Assembly: GCA_937868245.1 (NCBI GenBank)
Contig: CALMMI010000332.1
Span: 1 to 7,499, forward strand
Reading direction: 5' to 3'
From: an uncultured Ignavibacteria bacterium
GTDB taxonomy: Bacteria; Bacteroidota; Ignavibacteria; Kapaibacteriales; UBA961
DNA: 7,499 bases
The notes beneath the pieces were generated by a model. That model saw only the letters and a list, made by a program, of their open reading frames with translations, was not told the DNA's origin and did not search any database. Both the position numbers and the translations under genes were made by a program. Below are positions 1-7,406 of this stretch, in pieces. How positions within the stretch are numbered: the stretch's first letter is position 1; every line of letters begins with the position of its first letter.

Positions 1-579
1 TAAATTTAAGACGATGTTTTTATAAAAAAACTAAGTTTAAACGACTTCATATATAGATACTAATAAGTTAAAAAAAGAATGTAACGGAAATGACTGCTTG
101 CCGATATATTGAAAAACCCAAAAACTTATTTTCGGAAATAAATGTACTCTCTGAATCTAAAAATCTGCACCAAACTCTAACGATAACTCAAATTAAAAGT
201 TATGTTTAAATTTAATACAAACAAGTATTCAATTTTTTTAAGATTACTTAAAATGTTATATTGTTGTTATAAGTGGTAAAAAAAAACTTGTGTTAAAATT
301 ATCATCTATTTAAGTCTAAACTGGTTATAACCTCTGCGTGCAGAACTATGCATGCATTTCTGAGTAAAGTTCTTATTGTTATCCTCAATCGAATTTCGAA
401 GTAATATAGCATCGCTCTGTTATGACAATGTCCTTATTTTTTTGATATCAAAAAGCCATGCCGCTTTCTTATGATTATCCGTACCAATTCTCAAACTCAG
501 TGTTCATAAATACCCTATCCTTTCTTCTAAAAATTTACTATAAAGTTATCAGCTAATTTTTTATCTACACAGAAGTCCT
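1..579. other. AT-rich non-coding leader upstream of the first lipoprotein-protease
   Basis: No convincing gene is visible on either strand of this stretch. It is rich in A and T runs, and every frame is broken by frequent stops. From about position 362 onward it is recognisably similar to the DNA upstream of the second protease copy. The 15-mer GTTCTTATTGTTATC occurs at 369-383 and again at 2251-2265, and the last bases before both start codons read GAAGTCCT. Left of about 360 I see no similarity to the rest of the window. Two small palindromes (333-344 and 348-357) and one 16-bp palindrome (439-454) lie inside. I could not pick a promoter with confidence. Confidence 0.6.
439..454. promoter_or_regulatory. 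16-bp perfect palindrome upstream of copy A, possible operator
   Basis: The bases TTTTTGATATCAAAAA form a perfect inverted repeat centred on GATATC, 125 bp before the ATG at 580. The corresponding stretch upstream of copy B (around 2325-2340) does not keep it and has only a short AGATCT. A dyad flanked by A/T runs could bind a dimeric regulator. It could also be chance in AT-rich DNA, and no function is shown. Confidence 0.25.
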
Positions 580-2112
580 ATGAAACTTTTAACAATCTTA
601 GCGTTATTCTCATGTGCGGTTTTCCTAAATAGTTGTGCTGCAATACTTACCGGAAGCGACCAAGAGGTTTCTATCAACATTCCTACAAAAAATGTTCAAC
701 TGTATGTAGATACTCAGTATATCGGTTCCGGGTCGAATTTCAAACCCGTTATAGTAAAAACTTTCGAAAATAAGCAACTTAGATTTGAGGCGGAGGGATA
801 TAAAACAAAATACAACGTTATTGTGGCAGACCATAAATCATATTATCATATCCTCAGCTGGCTACCATTTATAGTAGTTGGTGCACCATATTTTGATAGA
901 ACTCCGAATACATGGACTTATGAGGATTCCTATGAATTCCCGGCTCTTAGAAAATATAGATACTCAGATTCAACCCAAAAAAGATTAACTGTCAACAATG
1001 TTGCTATTGAAGTAAGAAAGGGTAATTTAATTATTAACGATTACCCATATAGCAAATATATGAATCATTCGAGCCCGTTATTCTATTCAACCACAGATAG
1101 TGTAGGGATCGCAAATACTATTTATGATGATAGTCTTAATTACCGGTTGCGTAAGTTAAATTATAAGGACACCGTTAATACTGTATTTATTGACAATGTA
1201 AATATGTTACATATAGATGCAAAAATTATAAAAATCATTACAAATTACGTTTCAAGAAAATATATAGGAATGGGTATAGGGTTTAGTCATTATAATTCTT
1301 TTATTGAAAACAATCTAACGACAGTATGGGTGTTGAAAAATATTTATGGAGATACATTGCGAGTTGACACCATAAATTCACTTTCGGGACAGTTCAATGA
1401 AAATTTTAAGGAAGACGGACAAAATAAAATGTCGATGGTAGATGCCCTCGAAACTTCAATGTTAGACTATTTGGATTTGCTCGATGCCAATAAGGTACTT
1501 GAATTGGAATCCAATAAAATTATGCATGACGACCAGATAAAAATTGCAAAACCAAGTAAATCACCATCCAATATTCCGGAAGGTATGAAAGCTTCTGTTA
1601 CCGTTAAGAGTAAAGAAGGACATGGCAGTGGATTTTTAGTAAGTAATGATGGGTATATTATTACAAATCATCACGTGGTTTCTACCCCCATAGACTACAC
1701 TGTAGTTGACAATGACGGTAAAGAATATAAAGCAAAAGTTGTACGCACAAATAAAGCTATTGATTTGGCTCTATTAAAAATCGACGGTACATTTGATGTT
1801 GCATTCAATCTTCCCGACAAACAGAATTATAATGTCGGTGATGAAGTAATAACGATTGGAACTCCGAAGTCAGTACAGTTAGGCCAATCAGTTGCAAAAG
1901 GAATCGTATCAGGCACAAGAAAAAACAAAGGTTCGAATTACATGCAGACTGATATCAGTATCAACAGCGGAAACAGCGGTGGCCCAATTCTATTGAAAAC
2001 AGGAGAATTAACAGCTGTGGTCGAATACAAACTTATTGGTCAGGGGACAGAAGGGGTATCTTTCTCCATCCCTGCTTATGAAATAATGAAAAGTCTTAAT
2101 TTGTCGTATTAA
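580..2112 (+). CDS. Lipoprotein with PEGA-like N-terminus and C-terminal trypsin-like (HtrA-type) serine protease domain, copy A
   Basis: This 510-aa protein is predicted to be exported, lipid-anchored and proteolytic in the envelope. A signal peptide ends in the lipobox LNSC, with the lipidated Cys at residue 19. Residues about 20-115 resemble the N-terminus common in Bacteroidota lipoproteins: SCA-x-(I/F)-(L/F)-(T/S)G, then a PEGA-like strand pattern with YVDTQYIG at 42-49, then a hydrophobic patch near 91-105. Residues about 116-335 match no family I recognise. Residues about 337-510 are a trypsin-fold protease of the HtrA/DegP type. The triad reads TNHHVV (His365), AIDLALLKI (Asp395) and GNSGGP (Ser466), with QTDISIN before the Ser as in HtrA proteins. 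No PDZ domain follows; the protein ends about 44 residues after the Ser. Unlike DegP, the anchor is a lipid. No Shine-Dalgarno is evident, and the start is chosen because the signal peptide begins there. A TAG follows the TAA stop in frame. The substrate is unknown. Confidence 0.88.
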   Translation: MKLLTILALFSCAVFLNSCAAILTGSDQEVSINIPTKNVQLYVDTQYIGSGSNFKPVIVKTFENKQLRFEAEGYKTKYNVIVADHKSYYHILSWLPFIVVGAPYFDRTPNTWTYEDSYEFPALRKYRYSDSTQKRLTVNNVAIEVRKGNLIINDYPYSKYMNHSSPLFYSTTDSVGIANTIYDDSLNYRLRKLNYKDTVNTVFIDNVNMLHIDAKIIKIITNYVSRKYIGMGIGFSHYNSFIENNLTTVWVLKNIYGDTLRVDTINSLSGQFNENFKEDGQNKMSMVDALETSMLDYLDLLDANKVLELESNKIMHDDQIKIAKPSKSPSNIPEGMKASVTVKSKEGHGSGFLVSNDGYIITNHHVVSTPIDYTVVDNDGKEYKAKVVRTNKAIDLALLKIDGTFDVAFNLPDKQNYNVGDEVITIGTPKSVQLGQSVAKGIVSGTRKNKGSNYMQTDISINSGNSGGPILLKTGELTAVVEYKLIGQGTEGVSFSIPAYEIMKSLNLSY

Positions 2113-2465
2113 TAGATAAACAAAACACTTGATGTAGTAAAAATTCTTCATATCAAGGCAAGTGCAATATCTAAATTAACTTATAATCTCATTAATTCAA
2201 TAACAGGCTGTATCCTTCGCTGCCCTAAATAAGAATATATTTTCGAGTAGGTTCTTATTGTTATCATCAATCGAACTTTCAAAGAAGTATGATATAGTTC
2301 TGTTGTAGCACAGTCTTTATTCATTGCTGAGATCTGTAAACAAGCCGTATTCTCCCTATTATCCATACCAATTCCCAAAATCGATTCCCATCAGTATCCA
2401 AACTATTCTTTAAAAAATACTTAGTGTTAATTTATCCACATATTATTTATCAGTCTTGAAGTCCT
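2113..2465. other. Spacer between the two protease copies
   Basis: This 353-bp stretch lies between the stop of copy A and the start of copy B. The right part, from about 2244, is the duplicated upstream region. The left part is unrelated to the DNA after copy B. A short inverted repeat, CTTGAT (2128-2133) with ATCAAG (2152-2157), follows copy A but has no T-run, so I do not call it a terminator. No gene is supported here on either strand. Confidence 0.55.
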
Positions 2466-3998
2466 ATGAAACTTTTTACAATCTTAGCACTATTTTCATG
2501 TGCTGTTTTCCTGAGCAGTTGCGCTACATTTTTATCAGGATGGAAACAAGAGGTTGAGATCAGTATACCTATGAAAGATGTTAAACTGTATGTTGACACC
2601 CAGTATATCGGCTCAGGCTCGAGTTTCAGACCCATTTTAAAAAAAACTTTTAAGAATAAGCAACTTAGATTTGAAGCTGAGGGGTATAAAACAAAACACA
2701 GCGTCATTGTGGCGGACCACAAATCAAACTATCATATTCTCAGCTGGATCCCTTTTATAGTACTCTATGCACCGTTTTTTGATAATAGTTCTAATACATG
2801 GACTTATGAAGATTCCTATGAATTCCCTCCTCTCAGAAAATATAAATACTCCGATTCATCCCAAAAAAGGATAACTGTCAACAATGTATCTTTTGAAATA
2901 AATAGAGGTAACTTTATTTACAACATCTATCCCTATAACTATTATATTACTCATTCGCAACCGATTCGCTCGTCATCCACAGACAGTATTGGTAAGTCAA
3001 ATACAATTTTTGACGAAAGTCTTGATTACCGGTTACGTAAATTGAATTATAAGGATACGATTAATACAGTATTTATTGACAATGTAAATTCATTAACATT
3101 GGATGCGAAAGTCATTAAAATTGCTAGGAATTACGTGGCACGACACTATTCGGGTCTTGGCATGGATATAGGTTATTATAATTCTTATATTGAAAGTGAG
3201 CTTACCACGGTATGGATGTTGAAAAATATCTATGATGACACCTTACGCATTGATACTATAACCTCGCTTTCTGATCAATTCAGCGATAATTATAACGAAG
3301 ATGATCAAAACTCTCTGTCAACCGGAGATGCATTGGAAACTTCTCTTTTAGACTATTTGGACTTGCTTAATGCTAAAAAAGTACTTGAATTGGAATCCAA
3401 TAAAGTTACATTTGCTGACATGATTAAAATTTCAAAACCGAGTAAGTCTCCTACAAATATTCAGGAAGCTTTGAAAGCTTCTGTTACGGTGAAAAGCAAA
3501 GAAGGGCATGGTAGTGGATTTTTAGTCAGTAATGATGGGTATATCATAACAAATCATAACGTTGTTTCAAGCTAGATAGACTATACAGTAGTTGATAATG
3601 ATGGAAAGGAATATAAAGCAAAAGTTGTACGTTCAAATAAAGCTAATGATTTGGCTCTGTTAAAAATAGAGGGCAATTTCGATATGGCATTCAATCTTCC
3701 CGATAAACAGAATTATAACGTCGGTGATGAAGTAATAACAATTGGAACTCCGAATTCAGTAGAGTTAGGTCAATCAGTTGCAAAAGGAATTGTATCGGGT
3801 ACTAGAAAAAATAAAGGTTCGAATTACATGCAAACAGATATTAGTATCAACCGAGGAAACAGCGGTGGACCGATTATATTGCAAACAGGAGAATTAGCAG
3901 GTGTGGTCGAATACAAGCTTGTTGGACAAGGAATGGAAGGATTATCTTTTTCCATTCCTGCCTATGAAATAATACAAAGTCTTAGTTTGAGTTATTAA
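2244..3998 (+). repeat. Tandem duplication, copy B (upstream region plus inactivated gene)
   Basis: This is the second unit of the direct repeat described for 362-2112. It begins near the shared 15-mer (2251-2265), keeps GAAGTCCT before the ATG, and ends at the stop codon of the broken gene. The many synonymous differences from copy A show that the duplication is old rather than a recent assembly doubling. Confidence 0.85.
2466..3998 (+). pseudogene. Lipoprotein-protease copy B, interrupted by an in-frame TAG and lacking the catalytic His
   Basis: This paralogue of the gene at 580 has the same length (510 codons) and the same domain order: lipobox LSSC with Cys19, PEGA-like N-terminus, unrecognised middle, trypsin-like C-terminus. 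Codon 370 (3573-3575) is TAG, so translation would end at residue 369, between the catalytic His and Asp positions. After it the frame stays open to the TAA at 3996-3998, with no frameshift. The catalytic His365 of copy A is Asn here (TNHNVV), and Ser463 before the active-site motif is Arg. Asp395 and Ser466 remain. The protein is therefore not an active protease even if the TAG were read through. A truncated 369-aa lipoprotein with the N-terminal and middle regions could still be made from 2466-3575, as a decoy or scaffold, but that is speculation. Near-identical signal peptide coding sequence marks the start. Confidence 0.85.
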
Positions 3999-4007
3999 TC
4001 AACATAA

Positions 4008-4232
4008 CAGGATACAGTTTGCAAACTAGAAAAATTTAGAAACGGTAAATTCAAAATGCCGTGGATGCATGTTTTCTCTGAAGGTGTATGGGAAAGTGAA
4101 GCTGCAAAAGCATTTGAAGTAAGTGGGATTCCCAAACCAATTCTTATTGACCCGAATGGGAAAATTGTAGCACTCGAAGAGGATTTGAGAAGTGACAAGC
4201 TCGAAAAAACCTTAGAGCGGTTTGTTCGGTAA
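4008..4232 (+). pseudogene. C-terminal remnant of a thioredoxin/TlpA-like protein
   Basis: An open stretch of 74 codons ends at TAA 4230-4232 and follows an in-frame TAA at 4005-4007. Its translation has the C-terminal half of a thioredoxin-fold protein of the TlpA/ResA/AhpC-TSA group. MPWMHVF is the strand after the missing active-site helix. Next comes AAKAFEVSGIPKPILIDPNG, where the Pro of GIP fits the cis-proline position, then GKIVAL and a final amphipathic helix ending in RFVR. The N-terminal half with the CXXC redox site is absent from the window, and only 9 bp separate the fragment from the stop of copy B. It therefore looks like a gene cut off when the protease unit arrived or was duplicated. 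An internal ATG at 4056 exists, but a product from it could not form the fold. Confidence 0.75.
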
Positions 4233-4270
4233 AAATTCCACAACTGAAAATGTAAAACACATTGTTGTTG

Positions 4271-4327
4271 AAAAAAAGAAAACCACATCAATAGATGAAA
4301 AATCTATGGTGTGGTTTCTTTTATTTT
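4271..4327. terminator. Bidirectional rho-independent terminator between convergent genes
   Basis: The arms AAACCACA (4280-4287) and TGTGGTTT (4310-4317) pair. After a small internal loop, ATAGAT (4291-4296) pairs with ATCTAT (4302-4307), closing on a 5-nt loop. A T-rich tail follows on the + strand (4315-4327). A seven-A run precedes the stem (4271-4277) and gives a U-run for transcripts on the - strand. The hairpin lies about 40 nt after the thioredoxin remnant and about 37 nt after the receptor stop, as expected for a shared terminator between convergent units. Confidence 0.8.
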
Positions 4328-4363
4328 GAAGTAAATATAATTGTAAGGAGAATACTTCTTTCC

Positions 4364-6658
4364 TTAAAACTCAACTTTCACTCCTCCAATTGGCAAAAAT
4401 TGCCACTGTAGGATACGGTCGGGTTTATTAGTTTTTTCATTCCAAACGGGATTTTCAATGTTTGCTCGATTTGTTGCATTCTGTGCATCGAAGAAAACAA
4501 GCATGTTTATGCTTTCGGAAAGAGCTACCCGGTAATCCAACCGTAAATCCAAACGATAATAATCATCAAGCCGCTGGCTGTTGTAGCGGGAAAAATCAAA
4601 AATCCCTTGTCTTGCCTCGGCAGAACGCAGAGTATCGAAAGGAGTGATAGGTCGTCCGCCGCCATAACGAAATTTCATACTCAAATCAAGGTTGTCAAGA
4701 ATTTTGTAGCCGCCTGTCAGCGTAAATATGTGACGGAAATCAAAGCTGCTCGGACGTTCAACACCATCCAGACCCTTGAATTGTATCGATGAAAAACCAT
4801 AGCTGAGAAGAGTATAAAAACGATCGGTCAGCTTTTTATGTACAAAAAATTCTACTCCCCGGGCAAATCCTGTACTCCCCGAAATAATGTACTCGTTAAT
4901 GATATTATAGTCCGCGCCTGCACTCGAATAAGAATATTGAGGATTTGCTACACTTGCCGGATAATCACTATACTCTTTGGAGTATGCCTCCAGTGTTACT
5001 TTTATGTCTTCCTGCGGGAGGTATTCAATTCCGGCGACAATTTGTTTCGTCTGAATAAATGACGCATCTTTATTACGAATATCCCCTACAAGCCAAAACA
5101 GCGGAGGTGCCTGATTGTAGATACCGGCTGAAAGATTAAACTGCAGTTTGTCAGTTGCTTGGTAGCTTGCAGCTATACGCGGTGCAAATGCAGTAGGGGA
5201 GTTAAGGTAGCTGAAATAGTCAATCCGTACTCCTGCCGTAATATCGAATACTCCGAAAAATGAGCGTGTGTATTGCCCGTAAAATCCAAGCTTGCCGGCG
5301 TTTGTTGTTTGGTTTAGCCTCAATTCCGGACGTTCAACACCGAATTTATCTACTCTTTTTTCCTGATAGAGTTCGTTGTTATCACTGATTGCACGTGCTG
5401 TTATACCGATTTCCAATAAATCTTCGGGAGATAACCGATACGACATATCAGACCGTAGTAATGTTTCGCTTTCTAATGCACGGTTGTAGTTTTGTGTCCG
5501 TCCGATTGTATCCCTCTGAAAATCAACTTTGTATCTGTCGGTCGAAACGGAAGTACGTATAAAACAATTGGAGTTAACGAGCCAATTATCAGAAAGTCCG
5601 ATTAATGCCTGTGAACCTTTATAAATACGTGTACTTAAAAATGGTGAGTCCTCTGCACCAAAGTCATCAAATGTGATATTATCTATTCCTCCTATGCCTA
5701 TAAAAGTTAACTTATGCTGTTTGCTGAGAACGAATGTCGCCTTGGCATTGAAATTCCAATAATTCGGAACTGCTGTAAGCCCTGTACCACCAACAATGAA
5801 ATCGAGATAACTCCGGCGTGCCGAGATAAGAAATGAACTGCGATCCTCCTGAATTGGTCCTTCCAGAATTATTCCTCCTCCTGCTAATCCAATATCTAAT
5901 TTACCGTGAAGCCCGTGTTTATCACCTTCTCGATATTTAATATCCATAACCGAAGAAAGACGGTCGCCATATTTCACTCCAAAACCACCTGCGCTAAAAT
6001 TTACATCTTCCAGAAAATCTACGTTTATCATTCCGATAGGACCTCCGGAAGCTCCTTGAGTTGCAAAGTGATTGATATTAGGAATTTCGATCCCGTCAAT
6101 CATAATGAAATTTTCAGAAGGACTTCCGCCTCGTGCAATAATATCGTTTCGGGCATCGGATGCTGTTACGACCCCAGGCAAACCCTGAACCATACGGCTA
6201 ACATCTTCTACTGCTCCGGGAGCACGCCGTACTTCTTCCTGTGAAAGAATATTTGCACTTACACGGGTATCTTCGTTCGTTTCGAAAAACTTGTCGCTTG
6301 CTGCCGAAATTACCACTTCGCCTGCTCTAATTTCCATCTGTGGTAATTCGAGAGCCAATTTAGCACTCTGAGCCGGACCTACACGAATATCCGTTTTAAC
6401 AACATTACGGTATTCCAATGCCGAAACTCCGATTGAATAAACACCGGATTCAAGCCCGTCAATATGGAAATAACCAAGCGAATCGGTTAAAGCAGTTCGT
6501 TTGATTTTTAAAACAGTGATTTTTGCTTTGGAAACCGGCTGTTTAGTATCGCGGTCTATAACAGTACCTTCAATAACACCACGCAGAGTTTGAGCTGATG
6601 CAGCTATACATGTATTGCAAAGCAAAAACAAAAAAACAAGAGTACGGGCAGTTGTCAT
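4364..6658 (-). CDS. TonB-dependent outer-membrane receptor with carboxypeptidase-regulatory-like N-terminal domain
   Basis: This 764-aa protein is predicted to import an unidentified ligand across the outer membrane using energy from TonB-ExbBD. A signal peptide covers residues 1-22, with likely cleavage at ASA|Q. Residues about 27-106 form a CarboxypepD_reg-like beta-sandwich (EGTVIDRDTKQPVSKAKITV, then DSLGYFHIDGLESGVYSIGV). A linker, EVVISA (114-119), leads into the plug at about 120-240. The plug shows RMVQGLPGVV, then IIARGGSPSENFIMIDGIEI (173-192), which is the classic plug core. Residues about 240-764 have alternating beta-barrel character and end in a terminal Phe (GVKVEF), as outer-membrane barrels do. 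No SusD partner is adjacent, so it is more like a plain receptor than a SusC. It is convergent with the + strand genes and follows the Crp/Fnr gene after 130 bp that hold a candidate operator. The substrate (siderophore, cobalamin, sugar, peptide) cannot be told. Confidence 0.93.
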   Translation of the reverse strand: MTTARTLVFLFLLCNTCIAASAQTLRGVIEGTVIDRDTKQPVSKAKITVLKIKRTALTDSLGYFHIDGLESGVYSIGVSALEYRNVVKTDIRVGPAQSAKLALELPQMEIRAGEVVISAASDKFFETNEDTRVSANILSQEEVRRAPGAVEDVSRMVQGLPGVVTASDARNDIIARGGSPSENFIMIDGIEIPNINHFATQGASGGPIGMINVDFLEDVNFSAGGFGVKYGDRLSSVMDIKYREGDKHGLHGKLDIGLAGGGIILEGPIQEDRSSFLISARRSYLDFIVGGTGLTAVPNYWNFNAKATFVLSKQHKLTFIGIGGIDNITFDDFGAEDSPFLSTRIYKGSQALIGLSDNWLVNSNCFIRTSVSTDRYKVDFQRDTIGRTQNYNRALESETLLRSDMSYRLSPEDLLEIGITARAISDNNELYQEKRVDKFGVERPELRLNQTTNAGKLGFYGQYTRSFFGVFDITAGVRIDYFSYLNSPTAFAPRIAASYQATDKLQFNLSAGIYNQAPPLFWLVGDIRNKDASFIQTKQIVAGIEYLPQEDIKVTLEAYSKEYSDYPASVANPQYSYSSAGADYNIINEYIISGSTGFARGVEFFVHKKLTDRFYTLLSYGFSSIQFKGLDGVERPSSFDFRHIFTLTGGYKILDNLDLSMKFRYGGGRPITPFDTLRSAEARQGIFDFSRYNSQRLDDYYRLDLRLDYRVALSESINMLVFFDAQNATNRANIENPVWNEKTNKPDRILQWQFLPIGGVKVEF

Positions 6659-6709
6659 AACTGATGTTAAAATCGTGAATAATATTTTTACCTCTTACAA
6701 ATTGAGTTG

Positions 6710-6717
6710 CAAAAATA
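6710..6717 (-). promoter_or_regulatory. Candidate Bacteroidota-type -7 element for the receptor gene
   Basis: Read on the - strand these bases are TATTTTTG, matching the Bacteroidota -7 consensus TANNTTTG. They lie 51 bp before the receptor ATG. No good -33 TTTG is seen at the usual spacing, which would fit a promoter that needs an activator. The call rests on one short motif in AT-rich DNA. Confidence 0.35.
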
Positions 6718-6740
6718 CTATTCAAACAAGATACATAACG

Positions 6741-6754
6741 ATAACATTTGTTAT
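6741..6754. promoter_or_regulatory. PrfA-box-like palindrome, candidate Crp/Fnr-family operator
   Basis: ATAACATTTGTTAT has 6-bp perfect arms (ATAACA and TGTTAT) around a 2-bp spacer. It matches the inner ten positions of the known PrfA box, TTAACA-NN-TGTTAA; PrfA is itself a Crp/Fnr-family protein. The site lies in the 130 bp between the Crp/Fnr gene and the receptor. If the -7 element at 6710-6717 is real, the palindrome centre falls about 42 bp upstream of the expected transcription start, which is the class II activator position. That the adjacent regulator binds here is inference. Confidence 0.5.
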
Positions 6755-6788
6755 GAAATGAAAAGGAGGGGATATATTCAAATTCCTG

Positions 6789-7403
6789 TTATTTTCCTGC
6801 TACTTTACGGCGGATTCTGCTTAGGTGAACAGGTGTGATACCAAGATAGGTAGCAATCATGTGTTGCGGGATACGTTCCAAAATCTTTGGTCTATCCTTG
6901 ATTAACGACAGATATTGTTTCTCCGGGGAATCGAATACCAGGGAGTTCTTTCTACGCTGCACTTCGATAAAAATGTGCTCTGCGATTAATCGTCCGAATC
7001 GCTCCCATAATTTGGAACGATTATACAAAGATTGCACATCGTCGTAATGAAAAACTATAATATCGGTTGGTTCAAGTGCAGAAAAAGAATAAAGTGAAGG
7101 TTTACGGGTAAGGAAAGAATCATAATCAGTAACAAAATTGTTCTCGAAGGAAAAATTACCGGAGTATTCATTACCATCTTTTTCGTGGTAGAAACGCATA
7201 GCACCGCGGGTAATGAACCCAACCGAAGTGCATACCTCACCGGCACGGAGGAAAAAACCCTTTTTAGGGATATGTTTCAAGTACATACAACTCGTAAACT
7301 CTGCCCATTCTTCATCGTTCGGCTTTACCAATTGTTCGGTGAACAAGCGAAGCATTTCGAGTTGTTCGAGCGATGGCAGTATTGTGTTTTCAGAATGTTG
7401 CAT
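6789..7403 (-). CDS. Crp/Fnr-family transcriptional regulator
   Basis: This 204-aa protein has a cyclic-nucleotide-binding-type beta-roll at about residues 35-120 (IPKKGFFLRAGEVCTSVGFI at 45-64, then RGAMRFYHEKDG at 66-77). A dimerisation helix lies near 125-156. A C-terminal DNA-binding region (about 158-204) follows, with the helix-turn-helix IPQHMIATYLGITPVHLSRI at 178-197. The sugar-phosphate-binding motif of true cAMP receptors (GE..., RSA) is not seen: the region reads YDSFLTRKPSLYSFSAL. No Cys cluster for an Fe-S centre is present either, so the signal is unknown. This is the usual form of such regulators in Bacteroidota. An in-frame TGA, the stop of the preceding gene, lies just before the start, so the ATG at 7401-7403 is the first available. 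The spacing implies co-transcription with the upstream probable gpsA. The receptor downstream is a likely target. Confidence 0.9.
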   Translation of the reverse strand: MQHSENTILPSLEQLEMLRLFTEQLVKPNDEEWAEFTSCMYLKHIPKKGFFLRAGEVCTSVGFITRGAMRFYHEKDGNEYSGNFSFENNFVTDYDSFLTRKPSLYSFSALEPTDIIVFHYDDVQSLYNRSKLWERFGRLIAEHIFIEVQRRKNSLVFDSPEKQYLSLIKDRPKILERIPQHMIATYLGITPVHLSRIRRKVAGK

Positions 7404-7406
7404 ACA

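Larger units (their letters stand above)
362..2112 (+). repeat. Tandem duplication, copy A (upstream region plus lipoprotein-protease gene)
   Basis: This is the first unit of a diverged direct repeat whose second unit is at about 2244-3998. Similarity starts near the shared 15-mer at 369-383 and runs through the whole gene to its stop codon. The start codon lies 211 bp after the 15-mer here and 215 bp after it in copy B. Both open frames span exactly 510 codons without any net indel. By eye the protein parts are roughly 73% identical over the first 115 residues and about 87% over the protease domain. The left edge is approximate. The right edge falls at the stop codon, because the DNA after each stop is unrelated. 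Confidence 0.85.

Noticed and set aside
333..357. Small inverted repeats TCTGCGTGCAGA and ATGCATGCAT
   Set aside because: They are short, close to chance level, have no T-run or nearby gene boundary, and lie outside the duplicated region.
2128..2157. Inverted repeat CTTGAT/ATCAAG after the stop of copy A
   Set aside because: The arms are short and AT-rich with an 18-nt loop and no T-run after them, so a terminator call is not supported.
2181..2378. 65-codon open frame on the - strand in the spacer
   Set aside because: The corresponding frame upstream of copy A is not conserved at the protein level and is broken by stops, so the two repeat copies do not support a coding gene.
3651..3998. Open frame starting at a TTG just after the Asp codon of copy B
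   Set aside because: It is the detached 3' end of the interrupted gene, in the same frame. It starts in the middle of the protease fold with no start signal, so it is covered by the pseudogene entry.
580..3998. Assembly duplication as the cause of the repeated gene
   Set aside because: The copies differ at many synonymous and non-synonymous sites and have different flanks, so they are genuine diverged paralogues.
3995..4291. 98-codon open frame on the - strand over the thioredoxin remnant and terminator
   Set aside because: The + strand translation shows clear thioredoxin-fold motifs, while the - strand product resembles nothing and would start inside the terminator hairpin.
5906..6244. 112-codon + strand open frame inside the receptor gene
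   Set aside because: It is a shadow of the receptor's plug-coding region; the same applies to the smaller + strand frames at 4462-5062 and 6859-7442.
6761..6770. Shine-Dalgarno-like AAAAGGAGGG on the + strand
   Set aside because: No + strand gene follows; the DNA downstream codes for the regulator on the - strand.
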